From assembly GCF_000621165.1 (NCBI RefSeq), contig NZ_JHZA01000012.1, forward strand, positions 172,041-236,040: DNA of 64,000 nt. The letters run 5' to 3'. The notes beneath the pieces were generated by a model. The model ran no database searches. It saw only the letters and a program-made list of their open reading frames with translations, and was not told the DNA's origin. The stretch is from Enterovibrio calviensis DSM 14347 (lineage in GTDB: Bacteria; Pseudomonadota; Gammaproteobacteria; Enterobacterales; Vibrionaceae). Of the stretch, positions 1-9,235 are shown in pieces (position 1 is the first letter of the stretch; each line of letters starts with the position of its first letter). The translations under genes and the position numbers were made by a program.

Positions 1-2
1 GA

Positions 3-3000
3 CCATGGCGCCCCGAGCCACAACCAAAAACCTGTGTGCATGGCCCTCAAATCGCCATTATCACTGGCCCAAAAGGCGAAGAAATTTTCTGTGATGAACA
101 TGGCCGTGTAAAAGTGCAGTTCCCTTGGGACCGTTACGGCGACAGCGACGAAAACTCTAGCTGTTGGGTGCGTGTATCCCAAGGCTGGGCGGGGGCACAA
201 TACGGCATGATGGCGATACCGCGTATTGGCCATGAAGTGATTGTCTCCTTCCTTGAAGGCGACCCCGACCAACCGATTATTACCGGCCGCACCTATCACG
301 CGACCAATGTGCCGCCCTACCCCCTACCGGCCAACAAAACCCGCACGGTGCTGAGAACCGAAACCCATCAGGGTGAAGGCTTTAACGAGTTGCGTTTTGA
401 GGACCAAGCAGAGCAGGAAGAAATTTACGTTCATGCCCAAAAAGACATGAACCTGCTGGTGGAGAACGACCGCAAAGACAACATCAAACATGACTTGCAC
501 TTGGATGTGGAAAACGAGCGCTTTTCTCACATCAAGGTGGATGACCATTTAACCGTCGATGGACAAAGTAAAACGCATGTCAAAGGCGACATCAGTTTAA
601 CCACGGACGCTTCACTGCACATCAAACAAGGTAAGAAACACCTTCTGGAAGCAGGTACGGAAATCCATCACAAGGCTGGCGACAAAGTCATTATTGAAGC
701 GGGAACTGAAATAACCATCAAAACCGCCGCGGGTTTTGTAAAACTCGACCCTGCGGGCGTGCATCTATCTGGTGCGGTGGTGAACCTGAACTCTGGGGGC
801 AGTGCGGGAAGTGGCAGTGGGTTTGGTGGCGTTATGCCGATAATGCCTCTTTTGCTTGATGATGTTGACCCACTAAAACTGACAACTCAGCTCAACGATA
901 ATGAAGAGCATGCCTTAGAATCTAAATTTGCTCTCACTCAGCTCAATGGGCTGCCTAAAGTGTTCGATGAACACAGATTCTCTATGTGGCTGAGTGGTGT
1001 GTTTGGTCATGATATTCCGCCACAAGCCTATCTAGATTTTTACAAAGCCATTGAATCGGGAAGTATCACCAACCCACCGATTGAAGTCGTTGTTGGCAGT
1101 GTGGCCTATTACAACAACAAAACCCAGACAATCATCATTGGCAAAAATTTCATCAGAAACGCGAAAGGTGAAACAGGTAAAGACCATAAAGCCCAGCTGC
1201 TTACAGTCTTAGTGCACGAGTTTGGTCACCATGTTGATTACCTGCTGCGCAATGTTTACAGCTCGGTTGGTGGAGATGCCAGTTTGGACGAAGGTGCGGC
1301 TTTTGCCGTGCTGCTATCCAATATCAATATGCGCAAGAAAACAGAAACCGTTGTTGCAAACTACAAAGGAACATGGGGAGACGAGCTTCTTTCTATCACC
1401 TATGCCAATGTGCACAAAGAGCTTCAGAAGCAGCGCAGCTTCATAGAAAACGATAAAAAAAGCCAAGACGGAGATAGGGAGTATTTTTCCGCAGGAGGAA
1501 CAGCGGAACAAGCCAAATATGGAAAATACGGGCATAGGTCGATAGAAGCAGCACTCGAAGGCTTTTTCGATGAAGAAGAAAGGGACACAATCTACTACGG
1601 CAATTGGCTACGTGATTATTCTCAGGTAGTCGATATCAAGCTTCTAGAATTCAATCTCGATTTACTTATTGGTGCAGCAGACGAGCAAATCAATGACATA
1701 GATACCATTAAGAAAGAATTACCTTCTTATCTGAATAAAGTGCAAAGCGAAACAGAGCAAATTAGAACGCAAGCTGTCGTTCAGTTAGAAAAAGCAAAAC
1801 TCAATCTTGCCCGTTTCACTGATGCAACTTCTGAGCAGATGTTCAGAATGTCTTCTGAGCTATCCAGTTATAGAAGCGCCCTGAATGCTCAAATAAATGC
1901 TTTAACAGCGTCCCGGGCTGAGCTTAACACCCTACTCAATCAACGTTCGTTGCCACCCAGTAACACAAATCAAGTTAAACAGAGTATAGATAACATTGAC
2001 TCCGCAATTGTCGCAAAGCGGGCGCAGCTCAGTTTAATCGATGAACTGGATGCTTTTGTTCTTGGTGGTGGCCAAATTGCTTCCTTTTCAAGCCAAAGCA
2101 CAGAACATCAGTTATCTTCTGTACAACGGATTGTTACAGATGCGGATATCAGTCGCTTTTTTAAGCACGTTCATCAGTCACTCCCTGCTATCGAGCAACA
2201 TCTCACCCAAATACAGGAAGCATTGAAGAAATGCTCTGCTCTGCTCAAAAAAGTGGCTGATATAGAAATTACAGATAATACAGGGATCACTTCCGGCGGG
2301 CGTCGTGTCGGTAGCAAAGCGATTTCTCGTGAGTCCTTAACACAAGTTGTCGAGATTCTGGCAAGAAAGGAGTTTCCTGAACGTTTCGCTGAAAGCGATA
2401 ACTCTCCGTTCCGGCTCAACCCTAAGAAGCTCGGTGTATATCGACCCGAAGAGCATTTAGACAATCCCAAAGGTATAACCGCACCAGCCAACCCTCAATA
2501 CACAGGCGCATTCAGAGGTAACTATAAAGATTCTGAAGGAGAGATTGACGCTAACAAGTGGTATAAGAATTTCTTCAAAGACTCCATCACCTACGCGAAA
2601 GAGCAGCTTTCTCTCGCCGCTGATGCGGGCAGGAATCCCAAAGGGTTGATCCACTTTGGGCAAGCATTACATGTGATGGAAGATATTTATGCCCACTCTA
2701 ACTTCGTGGAACTCGCTATCAACAGGCATCGTCGTGAGAGTGGTGAGAAAAGGTTATTTTGGGCCAAGCCTATGAATACTTGGGTTCAACCAGTACAAGT
2801 TGGCAAAACTGATAGCCAAGAGGTAGAGCCCTTAACCACAGGAATATTTGGCGCCAGTGACACCGTTGTGAGCCTACTTTCGGTTTTGGAAAAAGGCAGT
2901 GATCATTCAACATCCGCAGAAAAAGAGCACTACCAAACACAAGTCAGTATTATGTTAGTGTTACTCAATGATTATAAGCCAAACGCTGTCGCGCTACTTT

Positions 3001-3608
3001 TTGACAAACTGGGCTTAGAATATTCTTCAAAGGCTAAAAGCCTTTCCGCAGAGCAGGCATTGGAGGCTGCCCAAAAAGCCGACGAGGTATCATACCTCTA
3101 TCGTTGGATGGTCAAAGAGCTTCTAAACTTATTGTTCCTGTTTTCAAATCAGCTTAAAGCACTCATTGCCCGCCAAATGATGGAGGCGATAAAATACGCA
3201 CAGGATGATACATCACCCACGAATCCGACACATACCCAGTTGGCTAAAGACCCGGATGACCATCCATTACACACTATTGCTGCAGAAACTGCTCAGCGGA
3301 TGGTAGGTACAATGGGGGAAGCGATGAGCGAAGTCTGGCTCGGGCGAAGAAACAAGTCGAGCCTAGAGAATTTTGTAGATGATTTCTTCATTCATCCGGA
3401 ACACGTTAGCAATAACAGCCCGGCTCATATAAGGGATTTGTATGAGGAAATACGCATATGGGCACTTAATAACCCTATTAAACTGAGGATGGCTGCCGAG
3501 TATGATGGCCATCTGGAACATGAGTTAGAAAAGCTCAAGGTAATGGCAGAACAAAACACCCAAGCCCTGGACTTTTACATTGGACTTGAAAAGTTACTTT
3601 CAGAGTAA
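3..3608 (+). CDS. vgrG: VgrG spike protein with C-terminal zincin/Het-C-like effector extension (5' end outside window)
   Basis: Type VI secretion spike protein whose C-terminal extension is probably a toxin. The frame is open from base 3 and encodes [18 protein letters not shown], a typical VgrG interior, so the gene begins upstream and the GTG at 36 is not its start. Numbering from that GTG: gp5 OB-fold (about 1-90, [19 protein letters not shown]), gp5-like beta-helix repeats (about 130-250), a Gly/Ser linker near 255-270, then about 920 extra residues. The extension has HEFGH (394-398) with a downstream DE (418-419), the pattern of a gluzincin-type metalloprotease. Coiled-coil-like segments follow at about 560-760, then YRPEEH near 801 and [11 protein letters not shown]...AHSNF (873-889), the histidine pattern of Het-C and zinc-dependent phospholipase C-like proteins. 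The family call is firm; the effector activity is inferred. Confidence 0.95.
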   Translation, partial: PWRPEPQPKTCVHGPQIAIITGPKGEEIFCDEHGRVKVQFPWDRYGDSDENSSCWVRVSQGWAGAQYGMMAIPRIGHEVIVSFLEGDPDQPIITGRTYHATNVPPYPLPANKTRTVLRTETHQGEGFNELRFEDQAEQEEIYVHAQKDMNLLVENDRKDNIKHDLHLDVENERFSHIKVDDHLTVDGQSKTHVKGDISLTTDASLHIKQGKKHLLEAGTEIHHKAGDKVIIEAGTEITIKTAAGFVKLDPAGVHLSGAVVNLNSGGSAGSGSGFGGVMPIMPLLLDDVDPLKLTTQLNDNEEHALESKFALTQLNGLPKVFDEHRFSMWLSGVFGHDIPPQAYLDFYKAIESGSITNPPIEVVVGSVAYYNNKTQTIIIGKNFIRNAKGETGKDHKAQLLTVLVHEFGHHVDYLLRNVYSSVGGDASLDEGAAFAVLLSNINMRKKTETVVANYKGTWGDELLSITYANVHKELQKQRSFIENDKKSQDGDREYFSAGGTAEQAKYGKYGHRSIEAALEGFFDEEERDTIYYGNWLRDYSQVVDIKLLEFNLDLLIGAADEQINDIDTIKKELPSYLNKVQSETEQIRTQAVVQLEKAKLNLARFTDATSEQMFRMSSELSSYRSALNAQINALTASRAELNTLLNQRSLPPSNTNQVKQSIDNIDSAIVAKRAQLSLIDELDAFVLGGGQIASFSSQSTEHQLSSVQRIVTDADISRFFKHVHQSLPAIEQHLTQIQEALKKCSALLKKVADIEITDNTGITSGGRRVGSKAISRESLTQVVEILARKEFPERFAESDNSPFRLNPKKLGVYRPEEHLDNPKGITAPANPQYTGAFRGNYKDSEGEIDANKWYKNFFKDSITYAKEQLSLAADAGRNPKGLIHFGQALHVMEDIYAHSNFVELAINRHRRESGEKRLFWAKPMNTWVQPVQVGKTDSQEVEPLTTGIFGASDTVVSLLSVLEKGSDHSTSAEKEHYQTQVSIMLVLLNDYKPNAVALLFDKLGLEYSSKAKSLSAEQALEAAQKADEVSYLYRWMVKELLNLLFLFSNQLKALIARQMMEAIKYAQDDTSPTNPTHTQLAKDPDDHPLHTIAAETAQRMVGTMGEAMSEVWLGRRNKSSLENFVDDFFIHPEHVSNNSPAHIRDLYEEIRIWALNNPIKLRMAAEYDGHLEHELEKLKVMAEQNTQALDFYIGLEKLLSE

Positions 3609-3622
3609 GGTCATTGTCATTT

Positions 3623-4339
3623 ATGAAAATTAGATATCTTATTACCATCGCCTTATTTCTTCTAAGTGGATGTTTCTCTGAAACAGAAGCATCTAACAAA
3701 CCCATTCGATTGGTCATATCGGGAGATCAAATTACCATTGACGGCAAGGCATTAAGTTTTGAAGAACCGCTCAAAGAGTGGATTGAGGTTTTAGGTGACG
3801 GTTATTTGCAAGGTAACAATGGACCAATTAGCGCATTTTACATGAATCGTTTTATTTACCCCGAGTTAGGTATTGACTTAGAGGTTCAATTAAACTACTC
3901 CGATGTTAAGTCAGATTGGATAGATGGAGAAGTCGGCACATTAAAAGATCCGTATAATCGCTTCGTTAGTGTTGTCAGGATCAGTATGAACCCTGAATCA
4001 AAAGCTAATCCGAGTGATTATCGTTACTTAGATAAAGAAGAGGCCGAGCACCCTTACTATACAATGTATGCCGATTATGCCATTGATTTCTATGGCGCCA
4101 TTGTAGACAGTGACACGTCAATCGAATCAGTACTCAGTCAAAGCAATATCGTAAAAAGAAACCGGAAATTTCACGCCAGTGTTGGTGTCTATTCGGGTTA
4201 CGAGAATCTAGGGAATATCGTTTTTAACCACTTTTTTGGTGAGCAGCCTGAAGTTTCTATGTCTATGGAAGTTTGGCCAACCTTAGAGCTAAGGTTAGAA
4301 AACGAACGCCGATATTTTGGTAAAGTGGTGACGCGCTAA
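3623..4339 (+). CDS. putative lipoprotein, candidate T6SS immunity protein
   Basis: Function not recognised. The N-terminus is a short basic and hydrophobic stretch ending in LLSGC, a lipobox, so the product should be a periplasm-facing lipoprotein of about 238 residues. I chose the ATG at 3623; a TTG at 3614 lies only 3 bases after the AAGG Shine-Dalgarno and is less likely. It starts 14 bases after the VgrG stop on the same strand, the usual place for the immunity gene of a VgrG-fused effector. A periplasmic location would suit a toxin acting on the envelope. The C-terminal half is rich in acidic and aromatic residues with no catalytic motif that I can see. The immunity role is inference from position and export signal only. 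Confidence 0.8.
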   Translation: MKIRYLITIALFLLSGCFSETEASNKPIRLVISGDQITIDGKALSFEEPLKEWIEVLGDGYLQGNNGPISAFYMNRFIYPELGIDLEVQLNYSDVKSDWIDGEVGTLKDPYNRFVSVVRISMNPESKANPSDYRYLDKEEAEHPYYTMYADYAIDFYGAIVDSDTSIESVLSQSNIVKRNRKFHASVGVYSGYENLGNIVFNHFFGEQPEVSMSMEVWPTLELRLENERRYFGKVVTR

Positions 4340-4928
4340 ATGATGCCCTGCTTTGTTAAATCCATATTTGCACTTCTCTTAGTCATAGTTGGCTTACTTA
4401 CCTAGCACTCTATTTGCTGCGACAACAGCGGTAGGAAGCTACTCCACACCCATCGACTCATGAACCACCACTTTTGATCGCCAGGTATTCATTAAAACCA
4501 TTCCAGAGTGGAGGTGGGTGAATGCCACGCCGTTTGTCCAGAATGGCGACAATATGAAAAAGCTCTACAGAGCTTACAGTGAATTGCAGGAAATGATTAA
4601 AAAACGCGATACCGAAGGATTGAAAGCAGCGTGGTCATTATCAAGCAGAGAGAAAACGATGGCAGATGGTTATGGCTCCACACCAGACGAAATTTTTAAT
4701 GCTATTGGTATTGAAAGCAAATACGAAAGATACAAAGACATAATCTTTGAACCCATTGGTGAGTGGGCTGATTTTAAGCTTGTTACCTACGCCGGAAGAC
4801 GCTTAGTTCGACTTGAAAACGCCAGAGGCCATTCACCCCTCAGAGTTTCCTCAGACGAGTTGGATGCAATAACTTCCTTTACCCCCTATTTCTCTATCAT
4901 CGACGGTCGAGTCGTAACTTCAAGGTAA
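4340..4928 (+). pseudogene. degraded gene for a small exported protein, frameshift plus stop
   Basis: The ATG at 4340 directly abuts the upstream stop and opens a 21-codon frame with a hydrophobic signal-like segment (FVKSIFALLLVIVGLL) ending at a TAG near 4403. A second frame then reads LPSTLFAATTAVGSYSTPIDS, hits TGA at 4461, and continues in the same frame as TTTFDRQVFIKTIPEWRW into an open stretch ending at 4928 (136 codons counted from a GTG at 4518). The simplest reading is one gene of about 195 codons broken by a one-base shift near 4400 and one in-frame stop. The downstream piece alone could be translated from the GTG at 4518, but that start has a poor context and would lack the signal. 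The family is not recognised. It sits among immunity-like genes. Confidence 0.6.
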
Positions 4929-4935
4929 GGTCAAA

Positions 4936-5490
4936 ATGCAAACAGGGAAAGCAGAAAACACCAAGGAAAAAGGCTCATCATCAGATTTCGCAAAAGCCAT
5001 GTTGCTATTGGCTTCGATACCGGCAACCTTGATTGCGGCTGTGGTATTTGACGAGCACGGCGGCCATATTCTTGGTGGGTATTTCGCCTTGATTTTTGCA
5101 TTGGTAGCATTTGGGGCACTACGCAAATTCGTGGTCAGTTTGTTTGTTGAATCAATGACTGTCGAAGGCGTGGTTGTCAGCCTTACTAGCAGCACCAAAT
5201 TTGTAGAAAAAGAGGGCTCATTAAGCAGGGAAGCTAAAACTCATTATTCACCTGTTTTCCAGTTTTACTATTTAGGACGGGAGTATCGAATTGCATCCCT
5301 AATTTCTCGTGATAGCTTTTTTCAAAAGCTGTTCGGCCCCAAGGTCGGCGATAAAGTCAGCATATGGGTTCCCGTCAATAATCCACAAGAAGCAGAGCAA
5401 AACAATTTTCGCGGGAGATACCTACACCTGCTAGTCGGTGTTGGAATGTCAGCTCTATCCTTTTGCATTGTCCATTTGTTGACACAATAA
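4936..5490 (+). CDS. DUF3592-like membrane protein
   Basis: Protein of 184 residues with two hydrophobic helices near the N-terminus (about 17-38 and 47-70), an extra-membrane beta-rich middle (about 75-160) and a C-terminal helix (about 163-183). The middle pattern, VEGVVVSL followed by YSPVFQFYYLGREYRI and then VGDKVSIWVPVNNPQEA, is that of DUF3592 proteins. Their role is unknown, but they are often found beside polymorphic toxin and type VI effector genes. The ATG at 4936 has TAAGG just upstream. The gene starts 7 bases after the end of the broken gene before it, and the next gene begins about 70 bases later on the same strand, suggesting co-transcription. Membrane topology is inferred from hydrophobicity. 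Confidence 0.8.
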   Translation: MQTGKAENTKEKGSSSDFAKAMLLLASIPATLIAAVVFDEHGGHILGGYFALIFALVAFGALRKFVVSLFVESMTVEGVVVSLTSSTKFVEKEGSLSREAKTHYSPVFQFYYLGREYRIASLISRDSFFQKLFGPKVGDKVSIWVPVNNPQEAEQNNFRGRYLHLLVGVGMSALSFCIVHLLTQ

Positions 5491-5558
5491 GAATGCTTCT
5501 TGGTCGTTTATTCTTGTACTTCAATTCAAAAATGACACTCTCCGCAAGGAAAGCACCA

Positions 5559-7277
5559 GTGAATACAAGAAAAGACAGCAACCGGAAGATAAAAGGTCTA
5601 CTGAAAGTTTCATTCCTCATTTTCAGCAGTCTGTTCAGCAACACCCCACTATCGATGGAAGTAGATGCGCTCAGAGTGATAACTGTACCATTCTATAAAG
5701 ATCTGTCCATCGATCTCCCCATAGATGCTGAGTTGAAGCTTAGGGAGTCAGGTATTTACTTTTGGTACATTCAGAAGCTACGACTAACACCCGCAAAAGA
5801 CAAAATCTTCCAAATTGCTCCGTATAATTTGGATATCGTCGTCAGCGAAGCGCCACAATCGGATTTTGATTATGCTTTCTGGCGAAAAAGCATGGTCGAA
5901 GATGGTGTTGAAATTATTGATGAAGTTCCTGGAGGCATGCTTTACTCCTCAGCAAATGTACTGCATATTTTCACGTATTTTTACACTGGCCAGGAGCATG
6001 TTCTTGGTAAAGCCACACTCTTTGATACTGAAGATTTGGCCCAAGCACGAGCGATGTTTGAAGTGCTTAACTCCTTCACTCCCAATACAAAACAGAGAAA
6101 ATTCACAGCCCCCTTCAACATTGCGAACGAGTTACAGACCAAGGAAATAGGCAAAGATAACCCACTAGCAAATGAACTTAGAGAACATGTTCAAGAGGGC
6201 TTAACAAAAGAACGAGTGCTTCGCACCCGCACACTTGATGGTTTTTGGGCCAAATTTAACGCATTCAATGAAATCATAGACATATACCCTGAGCTTGAAA
6301 CAGACACCCTAGAAAAGTTCGCTGACGAGGCAGATCAATACGATTGGGATATTCGTTTTCATCAAGCTTATTTGCCGGGAAAGCAATCGGGTAGCATGGT
6401 GATGCAAAGCCAAACAGACCCAATGAGCTTTATCACTTATTGCCTTTTCCAAGATTCGGGTTTGAACTTACTTGTCTCAATTCCATCAACAGTTTCAGTA
6501 ACGAAGCAATTAGAATTTGCCCACCATTGCAATCACCTGACTACAGCTCAAACCCTGCCTTGGATGACTCAACAATGGCTCTCAAAATCGTTTTATTACA
6601 AGAGAGTTAAGCCTATGGATGAACCTGAAGGATGGTTTACTGTCTTTGATGACAATGACAACCCTGATGATTATTTCTTTGGGGCCGCAGGCGTTTTAGA
6701 TAGTGAAGCCAGGCTTATCATCCCAAACCGCTTCGAAGAAATTGAGTGGGTTGACGGCTTTTTTGTTGGTCAATCTAAACTTGGCAAAGAGCTACTTAAT
6801 AAGTCAGGGGAATCGTTGCTGATAGCTGAGAACTTTCGATTCGTTGACGACGAACTTTACTTTGTTTGGGAGGATGACAACCTACAAGGCCTTTTTGATC
6901 TAAAAAACAAAGCATGGATTATTCCGTTAGCCGAACAAACCATATCACAATTGGACAACAGCGGTTTGTTTACCTTCCGAGAGGTGAGTGAATCAACGCC
7001 TACGCGTGTTCGATATGGCAAAGTCGGTTTAATGAATCGTGACGGAGTCGTGTTACTAGAAAACGAATATGACCACTTTTGGTTCAACGCTCAATTGAAT
7101 GTCATTGTAGCCCAGCAAAAGATGCAATTAGGTTCCCGCTCAACTTATCGCTACGGTATATTCAATTTGAAAGGGGAGCAATTGGTTCCCGTACATTATG
7201 ATCATGTTCTCAATGAACAAGAAACTATCATCAACTTGCGTAAAGATGAGCTTTGGTATCAGTACCCCGCGAAGTAG
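5559..7277 (+). CDS. secreted WG-repeat-like protein, unknown function
   Basis: I start this gene at the GTG at 5559 because AAGGA lies 8 bases upstream. The product then begins with a textbook signal peptide, MNTRKDSNRKIKGLLK and a hydrophobic core, cleaved near NTPLS. The frame stays open upstream to 5463, but those starts would bury the signal peptide. The mature protein has about 535 residues. Its N-terminal half is unrecognised. From about residue 350 it shows repeated blocks such as DSEARLIIPNRFEEIEWV, NRDGVVLLENEYDHFWF and NLKGEQLVPVHYDHV, the pattern of WG/KWG beta-repeats. It lies downstream of the VgrG gene in the same direction and may be an immunity or accessory protein; no direct evidence shows this. 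Confidence 0.75.
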   Translation: MNTRKDSNRKIKGLLKVSFLIFSSLFSNTPLSMEVDALRVITVPFYKDLSIDLPIDAELKLRESGIYFWYIQKLRLTPAKDKIFQIAPYNLDIVVSEAPQSDFDYAFWRKSMVEDGVEIIDEVPGGMLYSSANVLHIFTYFYTGQEHVLGKATLFDTEDLAQARAMFEVLNSFTPNTKQRKFTAPFNIANELQTKEIGKDNPLANELREHVQEGLTKERVLRTRTLDGFWAKFNAFNEIIDIYPELETDTLEKFADEADQYDWDIRFHQAYLPGKQSGSMVMQSQTDPMSFITYCLFQDSGLNLLVSIPSTVSVTKQLEFAHHCNHLTTAQTLPWMTQQWLSKSFYYKRVKPMDEPEGWFTVFDDNDNPDDYFFGAAGVLDSEARLIIPNRFEEIEWVDGFFVGQSKLGKELLNKSGESLLIAENFRFVDDELYFVWEDDNLQGLFDLKNKAWIIPLAEQTISQLDNSGLFTFREVSESTPTRVRYGKVGLMNRDGVVLLENEYDHFWFNAQLNVIVAQQKMQLGSRSTYRYGIFNLKGEQLVPVHYDHVLNEQETIINLRKDELWYQYPAK

Positions 7278-7398
7278 ATCGGCATACAAAGTGCTTGGCT
7301 TGATACGCCAAGCCCATTTCCCTTCCCACTCCAATCTGCGCTACCTTGTAACAACAGTCGCTTTGGGATTCGAGCGATGATTAACAATGGAGTGTGAA

Positions 7399-8160
7399 AT
7401 GCGACATCTTGTTTTAGGGCTGCTTTTTTCGTTACTCATCTCGCCAGTGCAGGCGGCTTGGGATGATGAAGCCTATGTGGAAAAAGCCTTCGAGCTGATT
7501 GCCCTCAATAACGAGTATGACGATAACACGCACCCCATACGCAAGTGGCATCAGCCCATTAATGTTTGGATTGACCATCGCGTGGGAGACCAAGAGCTTC
7601 ATACCATGCTGGTTCGCATGCATCTTAAGCATCTCTCAAAGGTAACGGGTCACACAGTCCAACTGGTCGATACTTTGGAGCAATCCAATCTGAGGATGGT
7701 GTTTACTCGCCAAAGTCGCTGGCAGGACGAAACCCGAGAGATATGGGGAGCGGATGAGGATTACCCGTTTCGCGGCGCTATCTGCATGGCGCATTTTTCA
7801 GTGACTCGAAGCAATGAGATTAAACGCGGCCTGATTGTCATCCCTGTCGATTTTGCGCGTGAACGTGGAAAGTTGTTTGCTTGTGTGGTGGAAGAGTTAA
7901 CGCAAGCCATGGGGTTGCCGAATGACTCCAACGAGGTTTTCCCTTCCATTTTCAATGACAACACCAAGAACAGTGTTCTGACGCCGTTAGACGTGACCTT
8001 ACTTAGGTTGCTTTATGCGCCTGACATTCGTGCTGGCATGTCAGGGAATAAGGCGCTTCCTTTAGTATCACAGTGGTTGAAAGCCCGTCCAAACTGGGCA
8101 GAAGAATCCAAAGCTCTCGCTCGCCAATCGGAGTTTGTCACTGAGTTGGGGTTGTTTTAA
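7399..8160 (+). CDS. exported DUF2927 family protein
   Basis: Protein of 253 residues with a signal peptide (MRHLVLGLLFSLLISPVQA) predicted to be cleaved before AWDDE. The start is the ATG at 7399, preceded by GGAG at a 6-base spacing; an ATG at 7387 would place that ribosome site inside the gene. The pattern CVVEELTQAMGLPNDSNEV is characteristic of DUF2927. Family members resemble metallopeptidases but have EE in place of HE in the helix, so I do not claim enzyme activity. The gap of about 120 bases from the preceding gene and the shared strand place it in the VgrG-associated run. Function is unknown. Confidence 0.8.
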   Translation: MRHLVLGLLFSLLISPVQAAWDDEAYVEKAFELIALNNEYDDNTHPIRKWHQPINVWIDHRVGDQELHTMLVRMHLKHLSKVTGHTVQLVDTLEQSNLRMVFTRQSRWQDETREIWGADEDYPFRGAICMAHFSVTRSNEIKRGLIVIPVDFARERGKLFACVVEELTQAMGLPNDSNEVFPSIFNDNTKNSVLTPLDVTLLRLLYAPDIRAGMSGNKALPLVSQWLKARPNWAEESKALARQSEFVTELGLF

Positions 8161-8162
8161 GT

Positions 8163-8888
8163 ATGTGTTTTTACCGATATCGAAAGCTAGAAGTACAACG
8201 CAGAATCAAAACGATATCTTGATAATTTCGAGCAGGATATTGCCCCTGCCGATGTGGTCTTTGGCCACTCGACCCTTTGATTAATTCTGGTTGGCGCGAT
8301 GCGAAAGTTGATGCTCGAAACCCAAACGGATGGATCGTTAAAAGTCCAAATGGCTCTACCGACGTTGTAGTGCTGTTTTCAGGTGAAGGAGAAGCATCTG
8401 CTAAGCCATTCCCTACATCTCCTTATGACAACCGGAGAATAAGAGCATCAAATGTCGGAGAAACGGTCATCAGTGAAGCCAAATTTGGGGATATAAATGC
8501 GGCCAAACACACCGTTGGAGACAGAATCGCTCTCCCAAGAAACTTCTCTGTATCGTGGCGAAAAAAACTTAACCCGGAAGCAGACTATTCACAATGGCAA
8601 TTTGAAAGCTACCAACTGACTGGAGACCTTGGCAGTTTAGATTGGATAGAAAAAGCCATTCAAGCCTATCGCGCCGCTACCAATGGGTATTTAAAAACCA
8701 GCACATTTGATGTTTTCGCTGAAGGCGAATCGCTGTTCATCACATACAGCGCTGCGTGCTTAACAGACATAGCAGGAGAGCGCTGTGAGGTGGCTAAAGA
8801 CCCCGAAAACCGCTGGCGTTACTTTGATGAACTTGGGCGTCATGCTTTGATATTGTTTAATGGGAAGGGGCAAAAGGTGCCACATTAA
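8163..8888 (+). pseudogene. frameshifted gene of unknown family
   Basis: The frame that ends at 8888 is open from 8226 but has no good start; its first possible start is a TTG at 8277. Just upstream, another frame encodes KYNAESKRYLDNFEQDIAPA and VVFGHSTL, then stops at the TGA at 8278. A one-base shift at about 8272-8276 would join FGHSTL directly to DPLINSGWRDAKVD. This looks like a single protein broken by a frameshift. Its 5' end is further unclear: an ATG at 8163, 3 bases after the previous stop, reads only 19 codons, and a TAG at 8188 interrupts the KYNAES frame. The downstream part (about 203 codons) has no recognised domain. Confidence 0.55.
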
Positions 8889-9235
8889 CCAAAGGCTATT
8901 CAGTGGTCGAATAAATCACTCAAGTGATGGGGTAACCGAATGGTTCTGACAAAGTCTTCTCTTCTATTTTGATGATGCTTCTAATCTAAGAACAACCTGA
9001 TAGCGCAATTAGACCTCACATTACTCCGTTACTCTATTATTCAGATATTGGTGCTGGTATGACAGAAAAGCTGGTGATGCCCTTAATCGATAGCTGGTTC
9101 AAGAGGAATTAATTGGCCGCAACGATCAACTGATCTCTATCTTCAAAGCAAATGCATTGCTGAGTTTGGTTTGAGCTCAGAACCAGCGAAGCTAGCATTC
9201 ATTTCGGTTAGCTAGCTTCATTGGATCGCATGATT
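8889..9235. other. intergenic region between the VgrG cluster and the regulator pair
   Basis: No supportable gene. A 17-codon frame at 9059 is too short to claim. An inverted repeat, GAAGCTAGC at 9188-9196 and GCTAGCTTC at 9211-9219 with a 14-base loop, lies between the converging genes. It could weakly terminate transcription but has no T-run on either strand. Confidence 0.5.

Noticed and set aside
36..38. GTG as the start of the VgrG gene
   Set aside because: Sequence upstream to base 3 continues the VgrG pattern in frame, so the true start is outside the window.
9059..9112. 17-codon frame (MTEKLVMPLIDSWFKRN)
   Set aside because: Too short with no family match. It could be a remnant, but nothing supports an expressed gene.
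9188..9219. Inverted repeat GAAGCTAGC/GCTAGCTTC as a terminator
   Set aside because: It has a long loop and no T-run, so I did not call it.
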